DNA of 35,226 nucleotides from Candidatus Binataceae bacterium (GTDB taxonomy: Bacteria > Desulfobacterota > Binatia > Binatales > Binataceae): contig JASHPB010000301.1 of NCBI GenBank assembly GCA_030038355.1, positions 1 to 35,226 on the forward strand. Reading direction: 5' to 3'. Made by a program: the position numbers and the translations under genes. How positions within the stretch are numbered: the stretch's first letter is position 1; the number at the start of each line of letters is the position of its first letter. The notes under the pieces were generated by a model, which ran no database searches, had not been told where the DNA came from, and worked only from the letters and a program-made list of their open reading frames with translations. Shown piece by piece: positions 15,439 through 24,128 of the stretch.

Positions 15439-16497
15439 TCAGAACAAGATAAACACGACGGCGAGCACGGCGGAGCTGGCGACGAAAAGGATCGGTAGCG
15501 CCGCGCGCGTGACGCGCCTGATCTTGATTGCCGCGGCGTGATCGACTCTTCGATGCGTCCCATGAACGATCAACGCTTCGCCGATCGTGATGAGGATGAA
15601 CAGGAAACAGAGCAGGAAGAATGCATCGTAGAACGTTAGATGCGCGACCGGCGGCAGGATGTTCGATAGCGCGACCGAGAAGGCCACCAGCGTAAGGACC
15701 GTCGTTACTGATATCAGGAGCTGGCTGTTGAGATCGTCGATAGGAATCCAGAGCACGCCCCACGACACTGCGACCATCAGCGCGAGGGGCAGGAAAATCC
15801 GAAACGTGTAGTACTCCGAATTTCTCTTCACGTGGATTCCGAACACGACGTGGGAACCTGCTTCGATCGCGCCTGCCTCGCCGGACATCTCGCCTGAAAC
15901 CGATCGATAGGTGATGCTGCTCGTTTGCCAGAGGGGCAACGGAGTGTAGGGCGCGTTCGAAATGCCAGTGCTTTTGGGATTGACCTCGAGCTCAATTCGA
16001 TTCACCTGTCCGGTGAACGGGTGGATATAAATTTCCAGGTCCTGCGAATCGAACGGAAAAGCGCGGAGCTTCATGTTCGATGACGCCCGGACCTGGAACT
16101 TCTCGATGTAGTTCATGGTGCCGTCGGCATGTCCCACTAGAAGGTAGGAGCTCAGTACGCGCGGCGCCGCGGAATTGTCGAATTGAAGCAATGGGAACCA
16201 GACGTGCTCCTTTGTGTAGTAGCGCGAGCGCGGCTCCCCCGGAGCAGGCGTGTATGCAAGACGGGAATCTTGCCAGCTCTCCGTCAGATATCCGGTACAG
16301 GTGAAAGTTTGAGTCAGCTCATCGAGCGAGACCAGGTTCAGGAAGAAGAGACCCACTTTAATCGTGATTGGCTCGCCATTGCCTGGTGGCTGCTGGATCT
16401 CCGGCGGCTGCGCGATCATATCGGCCAGACAGGTCGATGACGTGCCACGCGCGGCGAGAAGCAGGACGCCGCAGCAGAGGAACAGAACTCTACGCAC
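15439..16497 (-). CDS. Pentameric ligand-gated ion channel (prokaryotic Cys-loop receptor homologue)
   Basis: A 352-aa channel subunit like GLIC and ELIC. It has a signal peptide (about 1-26) and a beta-sandwich ligand-binding domain (about 40-228) with the loop-A-type VWFPLLQFDNS at 99-109 and the hallmark FPFDSQDLEIYIHPF at 147-161. No cysteines bracket the loop, as is usual in bacteria. The four membrane helices are about 232-252 (YTFRIFLPLALMVAVSWG, with the conserved Pro), 257-280 (pore), 287-311 and 331-352. The pore helix has Leu at the 9' position and Asn at -2' by eye alignment, with two Asp just before it. The TM3-TM4 loop is short and basic. It starts with GTG and has no clear ribosome site. 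It lies 41 bases downstream of the PhyH-like gene on the same strand, so the two may be co-transcribed. Confidence 0.92.
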   Translation of the reverse strand: MRRVLFLCCGVLLLAARGTSSTCLADMIAQPPEIQQPPGNGEPITIKVGLFFLNLVSLDELTQTFTCTGYLTESWQDSRLAYTPAPGEPRSRYYTKEHVWFPLLQFDNSAAPRVLSSYLLVGHADGTMNYIEKFQVRASSNMKLRAFPFDSQDLEIYIHPFTGQVNRIELEVNPKSTGISNAPYTPLPLWQTSSITYRSVSGEMSGEAGAIEAGSHVVFGIHVKRNSEYYTFRIFLPLALMVAVSWGVLWIPIDDLNSQLLISVTTVLTLVAFSVALSNILPPVAHLTFYDAFFLLCFLFILITIGEALIVHGTHRRVDHAAAIKIRRVTRAALPILFVASSAVLAVVFILF

Positions 16498-16538
16498 GCT
16501 GGCGGTCCGATGAGGCGAAGCCGGTGGCGTTCATCGGA

Positions 16539-17306
16539 CTAGTAAAGCCGCTGCCGCTTGAGGTCGCGGCCCAGCGCCTGCCCGAATTCAAGACCGAGCA
16601 ACTGCCGCAGTTTCGGCGTCGCTCGTGCCAATACTTCGGGCGGAACCACGCCGATCCGCGAATCCAGTGGACGAATCACCTTGTTGCCGTAGTTGATGAG
16701 CAGCGAAACGCGCGGTTCATCGGTAAGATTCGGCGAAGTGTCATGCCAGAGCAAGCCGTGCGCCACGATCGCCGTGCCTGCCGCGCCCGTCAACTTGATC
16801 GCCTCGCGCTTAAAGCGCTTGGGATCAGGGCGCCGCGCGAGCAGTTGACTCCTGGGTGCGACCAGCGTTGCGCCATTCGTCTCGGTGAAATCCTGCAGCA
16901 TCCATATGACCTGCAGCATCAACGCTGGCCGTATCGCGAACGGCTCAGGCATCGCCCAGTACGGATAGTCAACATGCACGCCCATCTCGGTCGCGCCCGG
17001 CCACATGATACGGCACGAATATGAGCTGAGCGTCATGTCGTCGCCGAGCAGCGCCTCTGCGATTTGGATAATCCTCCGATGCTGCACGAGGCGCTCGAAC
17101 AGCTCGCCCTGATGAAGCAGCGCACGGGCAGTGCCGTGTTTGATCTTGTCGTTGCGCGCGGAATTGCCGGCGAAACCAGCGGCTGAAGCTTCGGCGATCG
17201 CGGATGCGCGCGCCGCATCGGCGTCCGCCGGGTCCATCAGGCCCGGTAGGACGGCGAATCCTTGACCACCCAGAATTTCCTCAGTGATTTCGTTGACGCT
17301 TCGCAT
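16539..17306 (-). CDS. Phytanoyl-CoA dioxygenase (PhyH) family protein
   Basis: A 255-aa Fe(II)/2-oxoglutarate-dependent oxygenase of the PhyH type, which hydroxylates acyl-CoAs or other small molecules. The iron-binding HxD is His111-Asp113 in GVHVDYPYW. The distal His is probably His188 in LLWHDTSPN, with the 2-oxoglutarate-binding Arg199 in DEPRVSLLINYG. Length and order are normal. The start ATG at 17306 has no strong ribosome site. The upstream region up to the glnB terminator (17307-17467) holds a perfect palindrome at 17413. The next gene downstream is the ion channel. The substrate is unknown. Confidence 0.9.
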   Translation of the reverse strand: MRSVNEITEEILGGQGFAVLPGLMDPADADAARASAIAEASAAGFAGNSARNDKIKHGTARALLHQGELFERLVQHRRIIQIAEALLGDDMTLSSYSCRIMWPGATEMGVHVDYPYWAMPEPFAIRPALMLQVIWMLQDFTETNGATLVAPRSQLLARRPDPKRFKREAIKLTGAAGTAIVAHGLLWHDTSPNLTDEPRVSLLINYGNKVIRPLDSRIGVVPPEVLARATPKLRQLLGLEFGQALGRDLKRQRLY

Positions 17307-17412
17307 CTTGGGCTCACGGCGCTATCACCACGCCTGGTGAACAAGGACTAACACGCGCGCGCATGGTTTCAAAAGCGGGCAGTCTTTTTTTCAGGCGCCC
17401 GCCGTGCCGCGG

Positions 17413-17436
17413 GCTGATCGTGGTCACACGATCAGC
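17413..17436. promoter_or_regulatory. Perfect 10-bp inverted repeat upstream of the PhyH-like gene
   Basis: GCTGATCGTG and CACGATCAGC form a perfect inverted repeat around GTCA. It lies about 107 bases before the PhyH-like start. No T-run follows on either side, and the glnB terminator is separate, so an operator (TetR- or GntR-like spacing) is more likely than a terminator. Confidence 0.45.
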
Positions 17437-17467
17437 GCGAGGCGCGGTCCGGTTTAACGCACGAGGG

Positions 17468-17506
17468 AAAAAAATCAGCGGCGGATGGCCTTCGCCAACC
17501 GCCGCT
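17468..17506 (-). terminator. Rho-independent terminator of glnB
   Basis: On the reverse strand, AGCGGCGG and CCGCCGCT pair perfectly, with an inner TGGC/GCCA extension around a GAAG loop. They are followed by GA and seven T. It lies 25 bases after the glnB stop. Confidence 0.93.
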
Positions 17507-17531
17507 CCTCGTTTGTTAGATCCGCGCTGGA

Positions 17532-18363
<832 letters not shown>

Positions 18364-18542
18364 GGCGTCCCTCCTGAAGCTGAGCGCGATTGCTACCTAA
18401 TCAAACCCCGCGCACAACGCCAACTGGTGGCCGCTACGTCGCAAGCGAGATGCCATCACGACGCCGCACAAATCAAGGGCATTTCGTAGGCATTATGAGG
18501 CGGCGATGCCGCCGGAGTGGGCGTTTGACCACCAGGCGGGCA

Positions 18543-19142
18543 CTAACCAGTTTGGCTATCTTTCGGTTTGAGCTGCTTTTCCTCGCCGCTCATGAGGCGC
18601 GCGATATTTTCGCGATGGCGAAACAGAGCGAGCGCGGTCATCAGGATCGCGAGCAGCAGGTAATGGCGCGGCAGGCCGAGAATCGCAACCGTGGGCGGCA
18701 GCGCGATCGCCGCGCTCATCGTGGCGAGCGAGATGATCCGCGTGCTGCCAGCGAGAATTCCGAAGACCACCAGCAGCACCGCCGTGGTGGCGGGTGAGAT
18801 TACGATCCAAATCCCGAGCGCGGCAGAGATGCCCTTGCCGCCGCGGAACCTGAGGAACACCGAGCAGATCGCTCCGACAAATGCGCAGAACCCCGTCGCG
18901 GCGATCACCTTCGGGCTGAAGCCGTCGAAGCGCGCGAACGCGACCGGGATTGCGCCCTTCAGCGCGTCACCGAGGAGCGTCAGCGCGGCCGCTGTCGTGC
19001 CGCCGGCGCGCGCTACGTTGGTCATCCCGATATTGCGCGAGCCGACGGTACGCGGATCGAAGCCGCGGAGCCGTCCGATTATGACGCCGAACGGAATCGA
19101 ACCGATGAGGTACGCTGCTATCAGCAGGATCGTAAGGGTCAT
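18543..19142 (-). CDS. plsY: Acyl-phosphate:glycerol-3-phosphate acyltransferase
   Basis: A 199-aa inner-membrane enzyme that transfers an acyl group from acyl-phosphate to glycerol-3-phosphate, the first step of phospholipid synthesis. The N-terminus is YLIGSIPFGVIIGRL. Motif 1 is GSRNIGMTNVARAGG, followed by the second motif LLGDALKGAIPV and the third RFRGGKGISAALG. About five membrane helices are seen, and the C-terminus is charged (SGEEKQLKPKDSQTG). It ends in TAG. No good ribosome site is visible at 19142. A tRNA-Pro gene lies 28 bases upstream on the same strand. Confidence 0.95.
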   Translation of the reverse strand: MTLTILLIAAYLIGSIPFGVIIGRLRGFDPRTVGSRNIGMTNVARAGGTTAAALTLLGDALKGAIPVAFARFDGFSPKVIAATGFCAFVGAICSVFLRFRGGKGISAALGIWIVISPATTAVLLVVFGILAGSTRIISLATMSAAIALPPTVAILGLPRHYLLLAILMTALALFRHRENIARLMSGEEKQLKPKDSQTG

Positions 19143-19170
19143 GGATTGTGTGTGGGCCTCAAGGGAAGGA

Positions 19171-19248
19171 TGGTCGGGGTGACTGGATTTGAACCAGCGA
19201 CTCCTGCGTCCCGAACGCAGTGCTCTGGCCAGGCTGAGCTACACCCCG
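19171..19248 (-). tRNA. tRNA-Pro (anticodon CGG)
   Basis: Reverse strand. The acceptor stem CGGGGTG / CACCCCG starts with the C1-G72 pair typical of bacterial tRNA-Pro. The D-arm is GCTC/GAGC. The anticodon stem CTGCG/CGCAG holds loop TTCGGGA (anticodon CGG, codon CCG). The T-arm GCTGG/CCAGT has loop TTCAAAT, and ACCA is encoded at the 3' end. It matches the heavy use of CCG expected in a GC-rich genome. Confidence 0.97.
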
Positions 19249-19332
19249 TATGCCACGTCGCTTGTCGGGAATTCAGGGCTTACCTTTATATCATCCGATG
19301 GCAGCCCGTGCGAGGGTGGGCTGTCGCGCCGC

Positions 19333-19650
19333 TTAGTTCTTATTCTTCAGGCGGGGGTCGTCGTCCTCTACGCACTTCGAGGCGTCGAGTCTTTTCCTCG
19401 CGTAGTCGGCGTACCATTGCGGCTGTTTCTCTTCATTCGCTAGCATCGTCGGGTCGAGGAGAAAATTGCTGAGGCGGCCACGCTCGCGCTCGCAATCGGA
19501 GGCGCCGCCGAACTGGCCGAAGTTCTCCCACTTGGAAAGCGGCGCGTTCGGGTCGGGATCGTGCTGATACATTCCGTGCGGAGTCAATGGCGGCGGCACC
19601 ATCAACAGCCATGCGGCCAAGGCCGCCACGAACGCGTAACAACCGGTCAC
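19333..19650 (-). CDS. Small exported hypothetical protein, coupled to rpe
   Basis: A 105-aa protein starting with GTG. Residues 1-20 are hydrophobic (YAFVAALAAWLLMVPPP), a signal peptide or membrane anchor. The rest is polar: PLSKWENFGQFGGASDCERE, a middle PTMLANEEKQPQWYADYARK and a charged end (VEDDDPRLKNKN). It has two Cys in the mature part. Its GTG overlaps the rpe stop as GTGA, and GGAG within the last rpe codons is its ribosome site, so translation is coupled. The pattern of a Trp, a short linker and one Cys before a basic helix recurs in small periplasmic proteins of this kind, but I do not recognise the family. Confidence 0.75.
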   Translation of the reverse strand: MTGCYAFVAALAAWLLMVPPPLTPHGMYQHDPDPNAPLSKWENFGQFGGASDCERERGRLSNFLLDPTMLANEEKQPQWYADYARKRLDASKCVEDDDPRLKNKN

Positions 19651-20336
19651 TGCTGCTCCAACTTAAGGGGAGTTGACGCCACGGTGCGGCGCATCCGATC
19701 GATTATCTGCGCGTAGTCACTGTGGCCAAAAATGCCCGAGCCTGAGACGAACACGTTAGCGCCCGCGGCCTTCACTTCGGCGATATTGTCGAGTTTGACG
19801 CCGCCGTCGATCTCGACGTCAAGCGCGAGTCCGCGGCGCTTCAGCTCCCTGCGGATGTAACGAAGCTTTTCCAGCGCCGAAGGAATAAACTCCTGGCCGC
19901 CGAACCCCGGATGCACACTCATCACGAGGATCATGTCGATCTGGTCAGCGTGCGCGAGCACGCGGTCCGCGGGCGTCTCCGGGCTAATTCCGATCGACGC
20001 GCGCGCACCGGCCGAGCGGATAAGCTGGGCGATCTTGCGAATATCCGGACATACTTCCGAGTGCACCGAGACTGAGCTGGCGCCCGCTTTGACGAAGCGC
20101 GCGACGTATTTTTCCGGCTCGGAAATCATCAGGTGGGCGTCGAGCGGTAGCTTAGTCGCCTTGCGGAGCGACTCCATCACCGGGATGCCGATGGAGATGT
20201 TGGGTACGAAGTGCCCGTCCATCACGTCGAAGTGGATCAGATCGGCGCCGGCCTCCTCGACCCTGCGCACCTCATCGCCGAGGCGCGCGAAGTCGGCCGA
20301 CAGAATCGAGGGCGCGAGCTTGTCGACTACTTCCAC
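19647..20336 (-). CDS. rpe: Ribulose-phosphate 3-epimerase
   Basis: A cytoplasmic TIM-barrel enzyme interconverting ribulose-5-phosphate and xylulose-5-phosphate. LAPSILSADFARLGDE, DLIHFDVMDGHFVPN (metal His and catalytic Asp), LDAHLMISEP, ILVMSVHPGFGGQEFI and VEIDGGVKLDNI (second catalytic Asp) all stand in order. The GTG at 20336 is preferred because AGGAG lies 5 bases before it, giving 229 aa and a normal N-terminus. The alternative is a TTG at 20369 that overlaps the DUF169 stop as TTGA and adds 11 residues. It is coupled downstream to the small exported protein. Confidence 0.95.
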   Translation of the reverse strand: MEVVDKLAPSILSADFARLGDEVRRVEEAGADLIHFDVMDGHFVPNISIGIPVMESLRKATKLPLDAHLMISEPEKYVARFVKAGASSVSVHSEVCPDIRKIAQLIRSAGARASIGISPETPADRVLAHADQIDMILVMSVHPGFGGQEFIPSALEKLRYIRRELKRRGLALDVEIDGGVKLDNIAEVKAAGANVFVSGSGIFGHSDYAQIIDRMRRTVASTPLKLEQQ

Positions 20337-20365
20337 GATAGCTCCTGGAGCGACTCCCAACCCGA

Positions 20366-21172
20366 TCAACCCTTCGCTTTCTCCTGCTCCTCGAGCATCT
20401 TGAAGAGTTCCTGGTAATGCTTCGGCATTGTCACCGTCGAGCGCATCGCGACCGGAATCGGGTAACGGACACCGCCCTTGTATGTTCCCTCGAGGCCCTC
20501 CAGCAGGTCGTCAACGGATTCCCAGGGGCACGCGAAGACCATCTCGGTATCCTGCGCCATGCCGAACACCCGGTCGCCGTTGCATGGGATGATCACCTTC
20601 GGCGCCGCGGTTTTCATGGTCTGGATTACAATTTCGGCGCAGTCGAGCCGCCCCCCGGTCGTGCTCTCGATTCTGCCTCCACGTCGATAGAGAGCCGCGT
20701 TGACCAATCGCATCACTTGCGCGCTGTTGGCGTAGATGGCGATCACGTGCGGCTCGAAAGTCGTGCGCGAAATCGGCGCGACGCATACGTAATCGTAACT
20801 GTCGGGCTCGAAGCGCCAGGTACCGGCCTCAAGCCGTCTCGCGGCGTCTTCGTTCTCGCAGTACATGCCGACGGAAGCGAAGCCGTGCAGGTATTCGTCG
20901 TTGGGCTTGCGAAAGCCGAATGCAATCGCGGACAGCGGACAAATCACGTCTTCCTTGCCGACCGCGATTCCCCATCCGTAGCGGCGTGCAACACCGATCG
21001 ACTGGCAGACGATCCAGTGCTCGCCCAGGCTCCGGCTCGGGATACGCAGGCCTTCGGGTAGCGACTCGCCGGGTGCGAGCATCCGAATCGCCAGCGGAAA
21101 TGAGTCCGGCCGCACGTGGCGGCCGATGGCCTCGTCGAGCGCCTTCAGTTTTTGCGCGACTGCTTCGTCCAT
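20366..21172 (-). CDS. DUF169 family protein
   Basis: A 268-aa protein matching my memory of DUF169 (COG2043). An N-terminal segment is about P-A-V-A-I-R-type (FPLAIRMLAPGESLPEGLRI). The central region has CQSIGVARRYGW and VICPLSAIAFGF. The most conserved block is GRLDCAEIVIQTMKTAAPKV, IIPCNGDRVFGMAQDTEMVF and ACPWE. Several conserved Cys (in CQS, ICP, DCAE, IPCNGD) suggest metal, FeS or cofactor binding, which is inference. No function is established. GGGAGA precedes the ATG. It lies between DinB and rpe on the same strand, with its stop overlapping a possible rpe start. Confidence 0.88.
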   Translation of the reverse strand: MDEAVAQKLKALDEAIGRHVRPDSFPLAIRMLAPGESLPEGLRIPSRSLGEHWIVCQSIGVARRYGWGIAVGKEDVICPLSAIAFGFRKPNDEYLHGFASVGMYCENEDAARRLEAGTWRFEPDSYDYVCVAPISRTTFEPHVIAIYANSAQVMRLVNAALYRRGGRIESTTGGRLDCAEIVIQTMKTAAPKVIIPCNGDRVFGMAQDTEMVFACPWESVDDLLEGLEGTYKGGVRYPIPVAMRSTVTMPKHYQELFKMLEEQEKAKG

Positions 21173-21230
21173 CGGTGTCTCCCGTTAACTTCTGTATCTG
21201 ACTCGCGCGCTGAAAACGAGGCTGCCATGT

Positions 21231-21782
21231 TCACCCTGTCTGCTCGCGAAGCATCGCCATGAAATCGGTGACACCGACGTCGCGGCCTAGCTGACTCATT
21301 ATCGTAGTGATCTGTCGGCGATGATGCGCCTGATGGTTGAAGAAGTGCGTGACGGCAACCCTCATCGGCACGCAGTAATGGCCGGGTTGCGACATCGCAT
21401 CGCATTTCATTGTGCGCGCCAAGAACTCGGGCGTGATTTCCGCTGTCCACGATTCGATCGTCGCATCGGTATGTGCGCGCTCGCGACGCAGAGTCGCGAA
21501 AGCGGCCTAAAATTCCTGCCCCAGCGAACGAATTTCGATAACTTGGCCACTTTCGTCGCGCGAGCGTGTCCGCTCCGCGCCGATAAATCGTCCAAGCTGC
21601 ACGCGATCCGTCAGCAGCAGGTGATTCAGCGTGCCATGAACAGATTTGAAGAACGCGCTCACGTCGCGCTTGCGCTCCTCGTCGCTGAGCGTCCCCGCCA
21701 GCGCGTAGAGTCGCTCATCCATCCAGGTATTGTAGCGCGCGAGTGCGACGTCCTGCGTGGTCAGGTCTGGAGTAGTTGCCAT
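21231..21782 (-). pseudogene. DinB family protein interrupted by one in-frame amber codon
   Basis: Both halves are in the same phase. Residues 1-91 carry DVALARYNTWMDERLYALAG and FFKSVHGTLNHLLLTDRVQL (first metal His). After a TAG at 21507-21509 the frame continues AAFATLRRERAHTDATIESW, and later THFFNHQAHHRRQITTIMSQ with the second and third His of the DinB metal site, to a TGA at 21231. The whole is 183 aa plus the amber position, the normal DinB length (putative metal-dependent thiol transferase/hydrolase fold). Relatives usually have a Tyr at the place of the stop (EL-Y-ADF), so a TAC/TAT to TAG point change explains it. It is probably a fresh pseudogene; readthrough cannot be excluded. 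Confidence 0.82.
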
Positions 21783-21813
21783 AGCGTAATCGTGCCGCGG
21801 CGGGGCGCGCGAA

Positions 21814-23208
21814 TCACGCTCGGCGAATCATACGCATCGCAAAAAAACCGTCGAGGTCGCCAATGTCGGACCGCGTTTTCAGCGCGCCGCGCTCGTCGAG
21901 CAAGTCGCTTATCTCATCGTAGTTCGGCGGATGCCGATCGATTTCGAACTCCTGATGGGCACCGAGGAAGGCTTTGACCACGTCGTCGCCTTCCTCGGGC
22001 GCGAAGCTGCAAACCGCGTACACAATTGCGCCGCCGGGCTTAACGAGCGCGGCGGTGCTTTCGAGCATCTTGAGCTGCAGCTTCGCCATCCGCGCGGGAG
22101 CGGCGGGCTTCAGCCGCCACCTTATCTCCGGATGCTCGCGCATGGTGCCGAGTCCCGTGCAAGGCGCGTCGAGCAGCACATGCGTGAACGCAGCGGGCTT
22201 TAGCGGCACACCGGCTGTCACGTCTGCCTGCACAACGGCGACATGATGACCCAGCCGTCTCGCGAGCGCGCGCGCATTGACGAGTCCGTGCGGATTCCGG
22301 TCGAGCGCGACGATTCGAGCCTCGAGGCCCGCAAGCTCTGCGAGATGTGTTGCCTTGCCTCCAGGAGCGGCCGCGCAGTCGGCGACGATCGAGTTGGCCG
22401 CGGGCGCGAGCATCCGGGCAACGATCTGCGACGCTTCAGATTGTACCTGAAAAAGGCCTGCGGCGAACGCTCGCGAATCCATCAAAGGCGCGCTCGCGAG
22501 AATCGCCGTCTCCGGCGAGCGTCCGCCCGGCGCGATTTGAAAATTTTCCGACTCGAGCCGCGCCAGGATCTCCTCGCGAGTGCCGCGTGCCAGATTCAGC
22601 CGAATCACATTGGGCGCCGCCTCGTTGTCGGCTTCCATCAGGCGCTCCGCCGCGTCGACTCCGAACCACGCGATGAACCGCTCGATCATCCACTTCGGAT
22701 GCGACCATTTGACCGCGAGATGCTGAACTTCGTTCTCCTCGCGCCGCGGCATCGCGATTGTCTCGCGCGTCGCGCGCCGCAGCACCGCGTTGATAAAACC
22801 CGCGGCGAGCTTCGCCTCGCGCGTCTCCTTGGCGAGCGTCACTGCAGTATCGACTACCGCGTGTGCGGGAGTGCGATCGAGAAAGCGGAGCTGGTAGAGC
22901 GCGGTGCGCATGATGGCGAGCGCCACGGGTTGGATTCCGCCGAGCGGGCGCGCCGTAAGTTTTTCGAGCTCGTAGTCGAGGCGGCCAAGCCACGCCATCG
23001 TGCCGAGGACGATCCGCGTGACGAGGCGACGGTCGACAGGCAGGAAGGCGGGCAGCCGCTCGCCGAGAAGGAGGTCGGCGTACGCGCCATCGTCGATAAC
23101 GCGCCGAACGATTTCGAGTGCGGCGCGGCGCGATTCTACTCCCTCCCGATGCGCGCGCGAGCTCTCCCGATGTGCGCCGCGGCTTCTCGTGTGTTTCCGT
23201 TCGCTCAT
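21814..23208 (-). CDS. rsmB: 16S rRNA (cytosine-967-C5)-methyltransferase
   Basis: A 464-aa SAM-dependent methyltransferase making m5C967 in 16S rRNA. An N-terminal NusB-like RNA-binding domain (SRRAALEIVRRVIDDGAYAD to about residue 170) is followed by the Rossmann domain with DCAAAPGGKATHLAEL. The catalytic Cys motifs are DAPCTGLGTMREHPEIRW and VYAVCSFAPEEGDDVV. The ATG at 23208 overlaps the fmt stop as ATGA, which fixes the start. A longer frame to 23502 would lie over fmt and is arginine-rich nonsense. It is part of the def-fmt-rsmB operon. Confidence 0.96.
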   Translation of the reverse strand: MSERKHTRSRGAHRESSRAHREGVESRRAALEIVRRVIDDGAYADLLLGERLPAFLPVDRRLVTRIVLGTMAWLGRLDYELEKLTARPLGGIQPVALAIMRTALYQLRFLDRTPAHAVVDTAVTLAKETREAKLAAGFINAVLRRATRETIAMPRREENEVQHLAVKWSHPKWMIERFIAWFGVDAAERLMEADNEAAPNVIRLNLARGTREEILARLESENFQIAPGGRSPETAILASAPLMDSRAFAAGLFQVQSEASQIVARMLAPAANSIVADCAAAPGGKATHLAELAGLEARIVALDRNPHGLVNARALARRLGHHVAVVQADVTAGVPLKPAAFTHVLLDAPCTGLGTMREHPEIRWRLKPAAPARMAKLQLKMLESTAALVKPGGAIVYAVCSFAPEEGDDVVKAFLGAHQEFEIDRHPPNYDEISDLLDERGALKTRSDIGDLDGFFAMRMIRRA

Positions 23209-24128
23209 GTGCCGAGCCGAGCGCCAATTTCGAGGCGTTTGCCCCGCGCGAAGTCGCCGCTCGCGATTCGTTTGCGCCCGGGAGCCTGAACTTCGATGAG
23301 CGTGAGGCGGCCCATGCCGCACTGCACGATGATTTCGGGCTTGATACTCACGATCGTTCCGGCCGTCGCCGCGGGCGCCGCATCGTTCTCGACGCGCGCG
23401 CGCCAGATGAGCAGGTCCTCGCCGCCGATGCCGGTGCGCGCGACCGGCCACGGGTCGTAGGCACGGACGGCGCGCTCGATTTCGAGGGCCGGGCGCCTCC
23501 AATCGATCACGGCGTCTTTCTTTTCGATTATCTTCGTGAAGGTCGCGAGGGATTCATCTTGTTGCGTCTCGACGATTTCTCCCCGCGCGAATAGCTCGAG
23601 CGCTCCGATCAGCGCCGCGCCGCCGAGCTCCGCGAGCTTCTCCTTCAGCCTGCCCTGCGTATCGTTGGGTTCAATTGGAATCGAGCGCTCGAGAAGCATC
23701 GGCCCGGCGTCCAGCTCCTCGACCACGCGCATGATCGTGACGCCGGTCTCCGCGTCGCCGGCGAGGATCGCGCCTTCGATGGGCGAGGCTCCCCGATGCC
23801 GCGGCAGCAGCGAGGCGTGAACGTTGATCGGCATGAGGCGCGGCACCTCGAGGATCGCCTGCGTCAGGATTCGACCGTAGGCGGCGACCACGATCAGATC
23901 CGGCGCGTACGATTTCAACTCGGCAACAAACTCCGCTGTGCGGATTTTCACCGGCTTGAGGACAGGAATTTGAAGCCGCGTCGCGACCGCGCCAGCCTCG
24001 CTCGGTTCCATCGCGAGTCTTCGTCCGCGCGGCTGGTCGGGTCGAGTCACGACCGCAACAACCGGGAATCGTTCACGCTCGGCGGCAAGACGTTCGAGCA
24101 TACGGGCCGCCAGAGCGGGCGTGCCCAT
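23205..24128 (-). CDS. fmt: Methionyl-tRNA formyltransferase
   Basis: It formylates initiator Met-tRNA with 10-formyl-THF. The formyltransferase domain has Asn102, His104 (INVHASLLPRHRGASPIEGA) and Asp140 (EELDAGPML), the known catalytic trio. The C-terminal OB-like domain follows from about 205. Numbering is from the ATG at 24128 (307 aa). That ATG removes most of the first beta-strand, whereas the in-frame codons before it read CTG AAA ATC ATA TTC ATG, giving L/M-KIIFMGTPALA, the normal family start. A CTG at 24143 is thus a likely true start; a TGA lies shortly upstream, so no ATG, GTG or TTG could replace it. Gap to def is 13 to 28 bases, and it overlaps rsmB by 4. Confidence 0.95.
   Translation of the reverse strand: MGTPALAARMLERLAAERERFPVVAVVTRPDQPRGRRLAMEPSEAGAVATRLQIPVLKPVKIRTAEFVAELKSYAPDLIVVAAYGRILTQAILEVPRLMPINVHASLLPRHRGASPIEGAILAGDAETGVTIMRVVEELDAGPMLLERSIPIEPNDTQGRLKEKLAELGGAALIGALELFARGEIVETQQDESLATFTKIIEKKDAVIDWRRPALEIERAVRAYDPWPVARTGIGGEDLLIWRARVENDAAPAATAGTIVSIKPEIIVQCGMGRLTLIEVQAPGRKRIASGDFARGKRLEIGARLGT

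Noticed and set aside
17413-17436. Palindrome as the glnB terminator
   Set aside because: No T-run follows it, and a complete terminator with seven T lies closer to glnB at 17468-17506.
21507-21509. Genome-wide reassignment of TAG as a sense codon
   Set aside because: TAG ends several intact genes here (hydroxyacid dehydrogenase at 4663, plsY at 18543, def at 24157, phosphotriesterase-like at 31766), so it works as a normal stop.
22243-23289. 348-codon forward open frame opposite rsmB
   Set aside because: It is the antisense shadow of a well-defined rsmB; the product is dominated by Arg and has no motif.
23209-23502. N-terminal extension of rsmB
   Set aside because: It overlaps fmt in another phase and is Arg-rich; the ATGA overlap at 23205-23208 gives the proper start.
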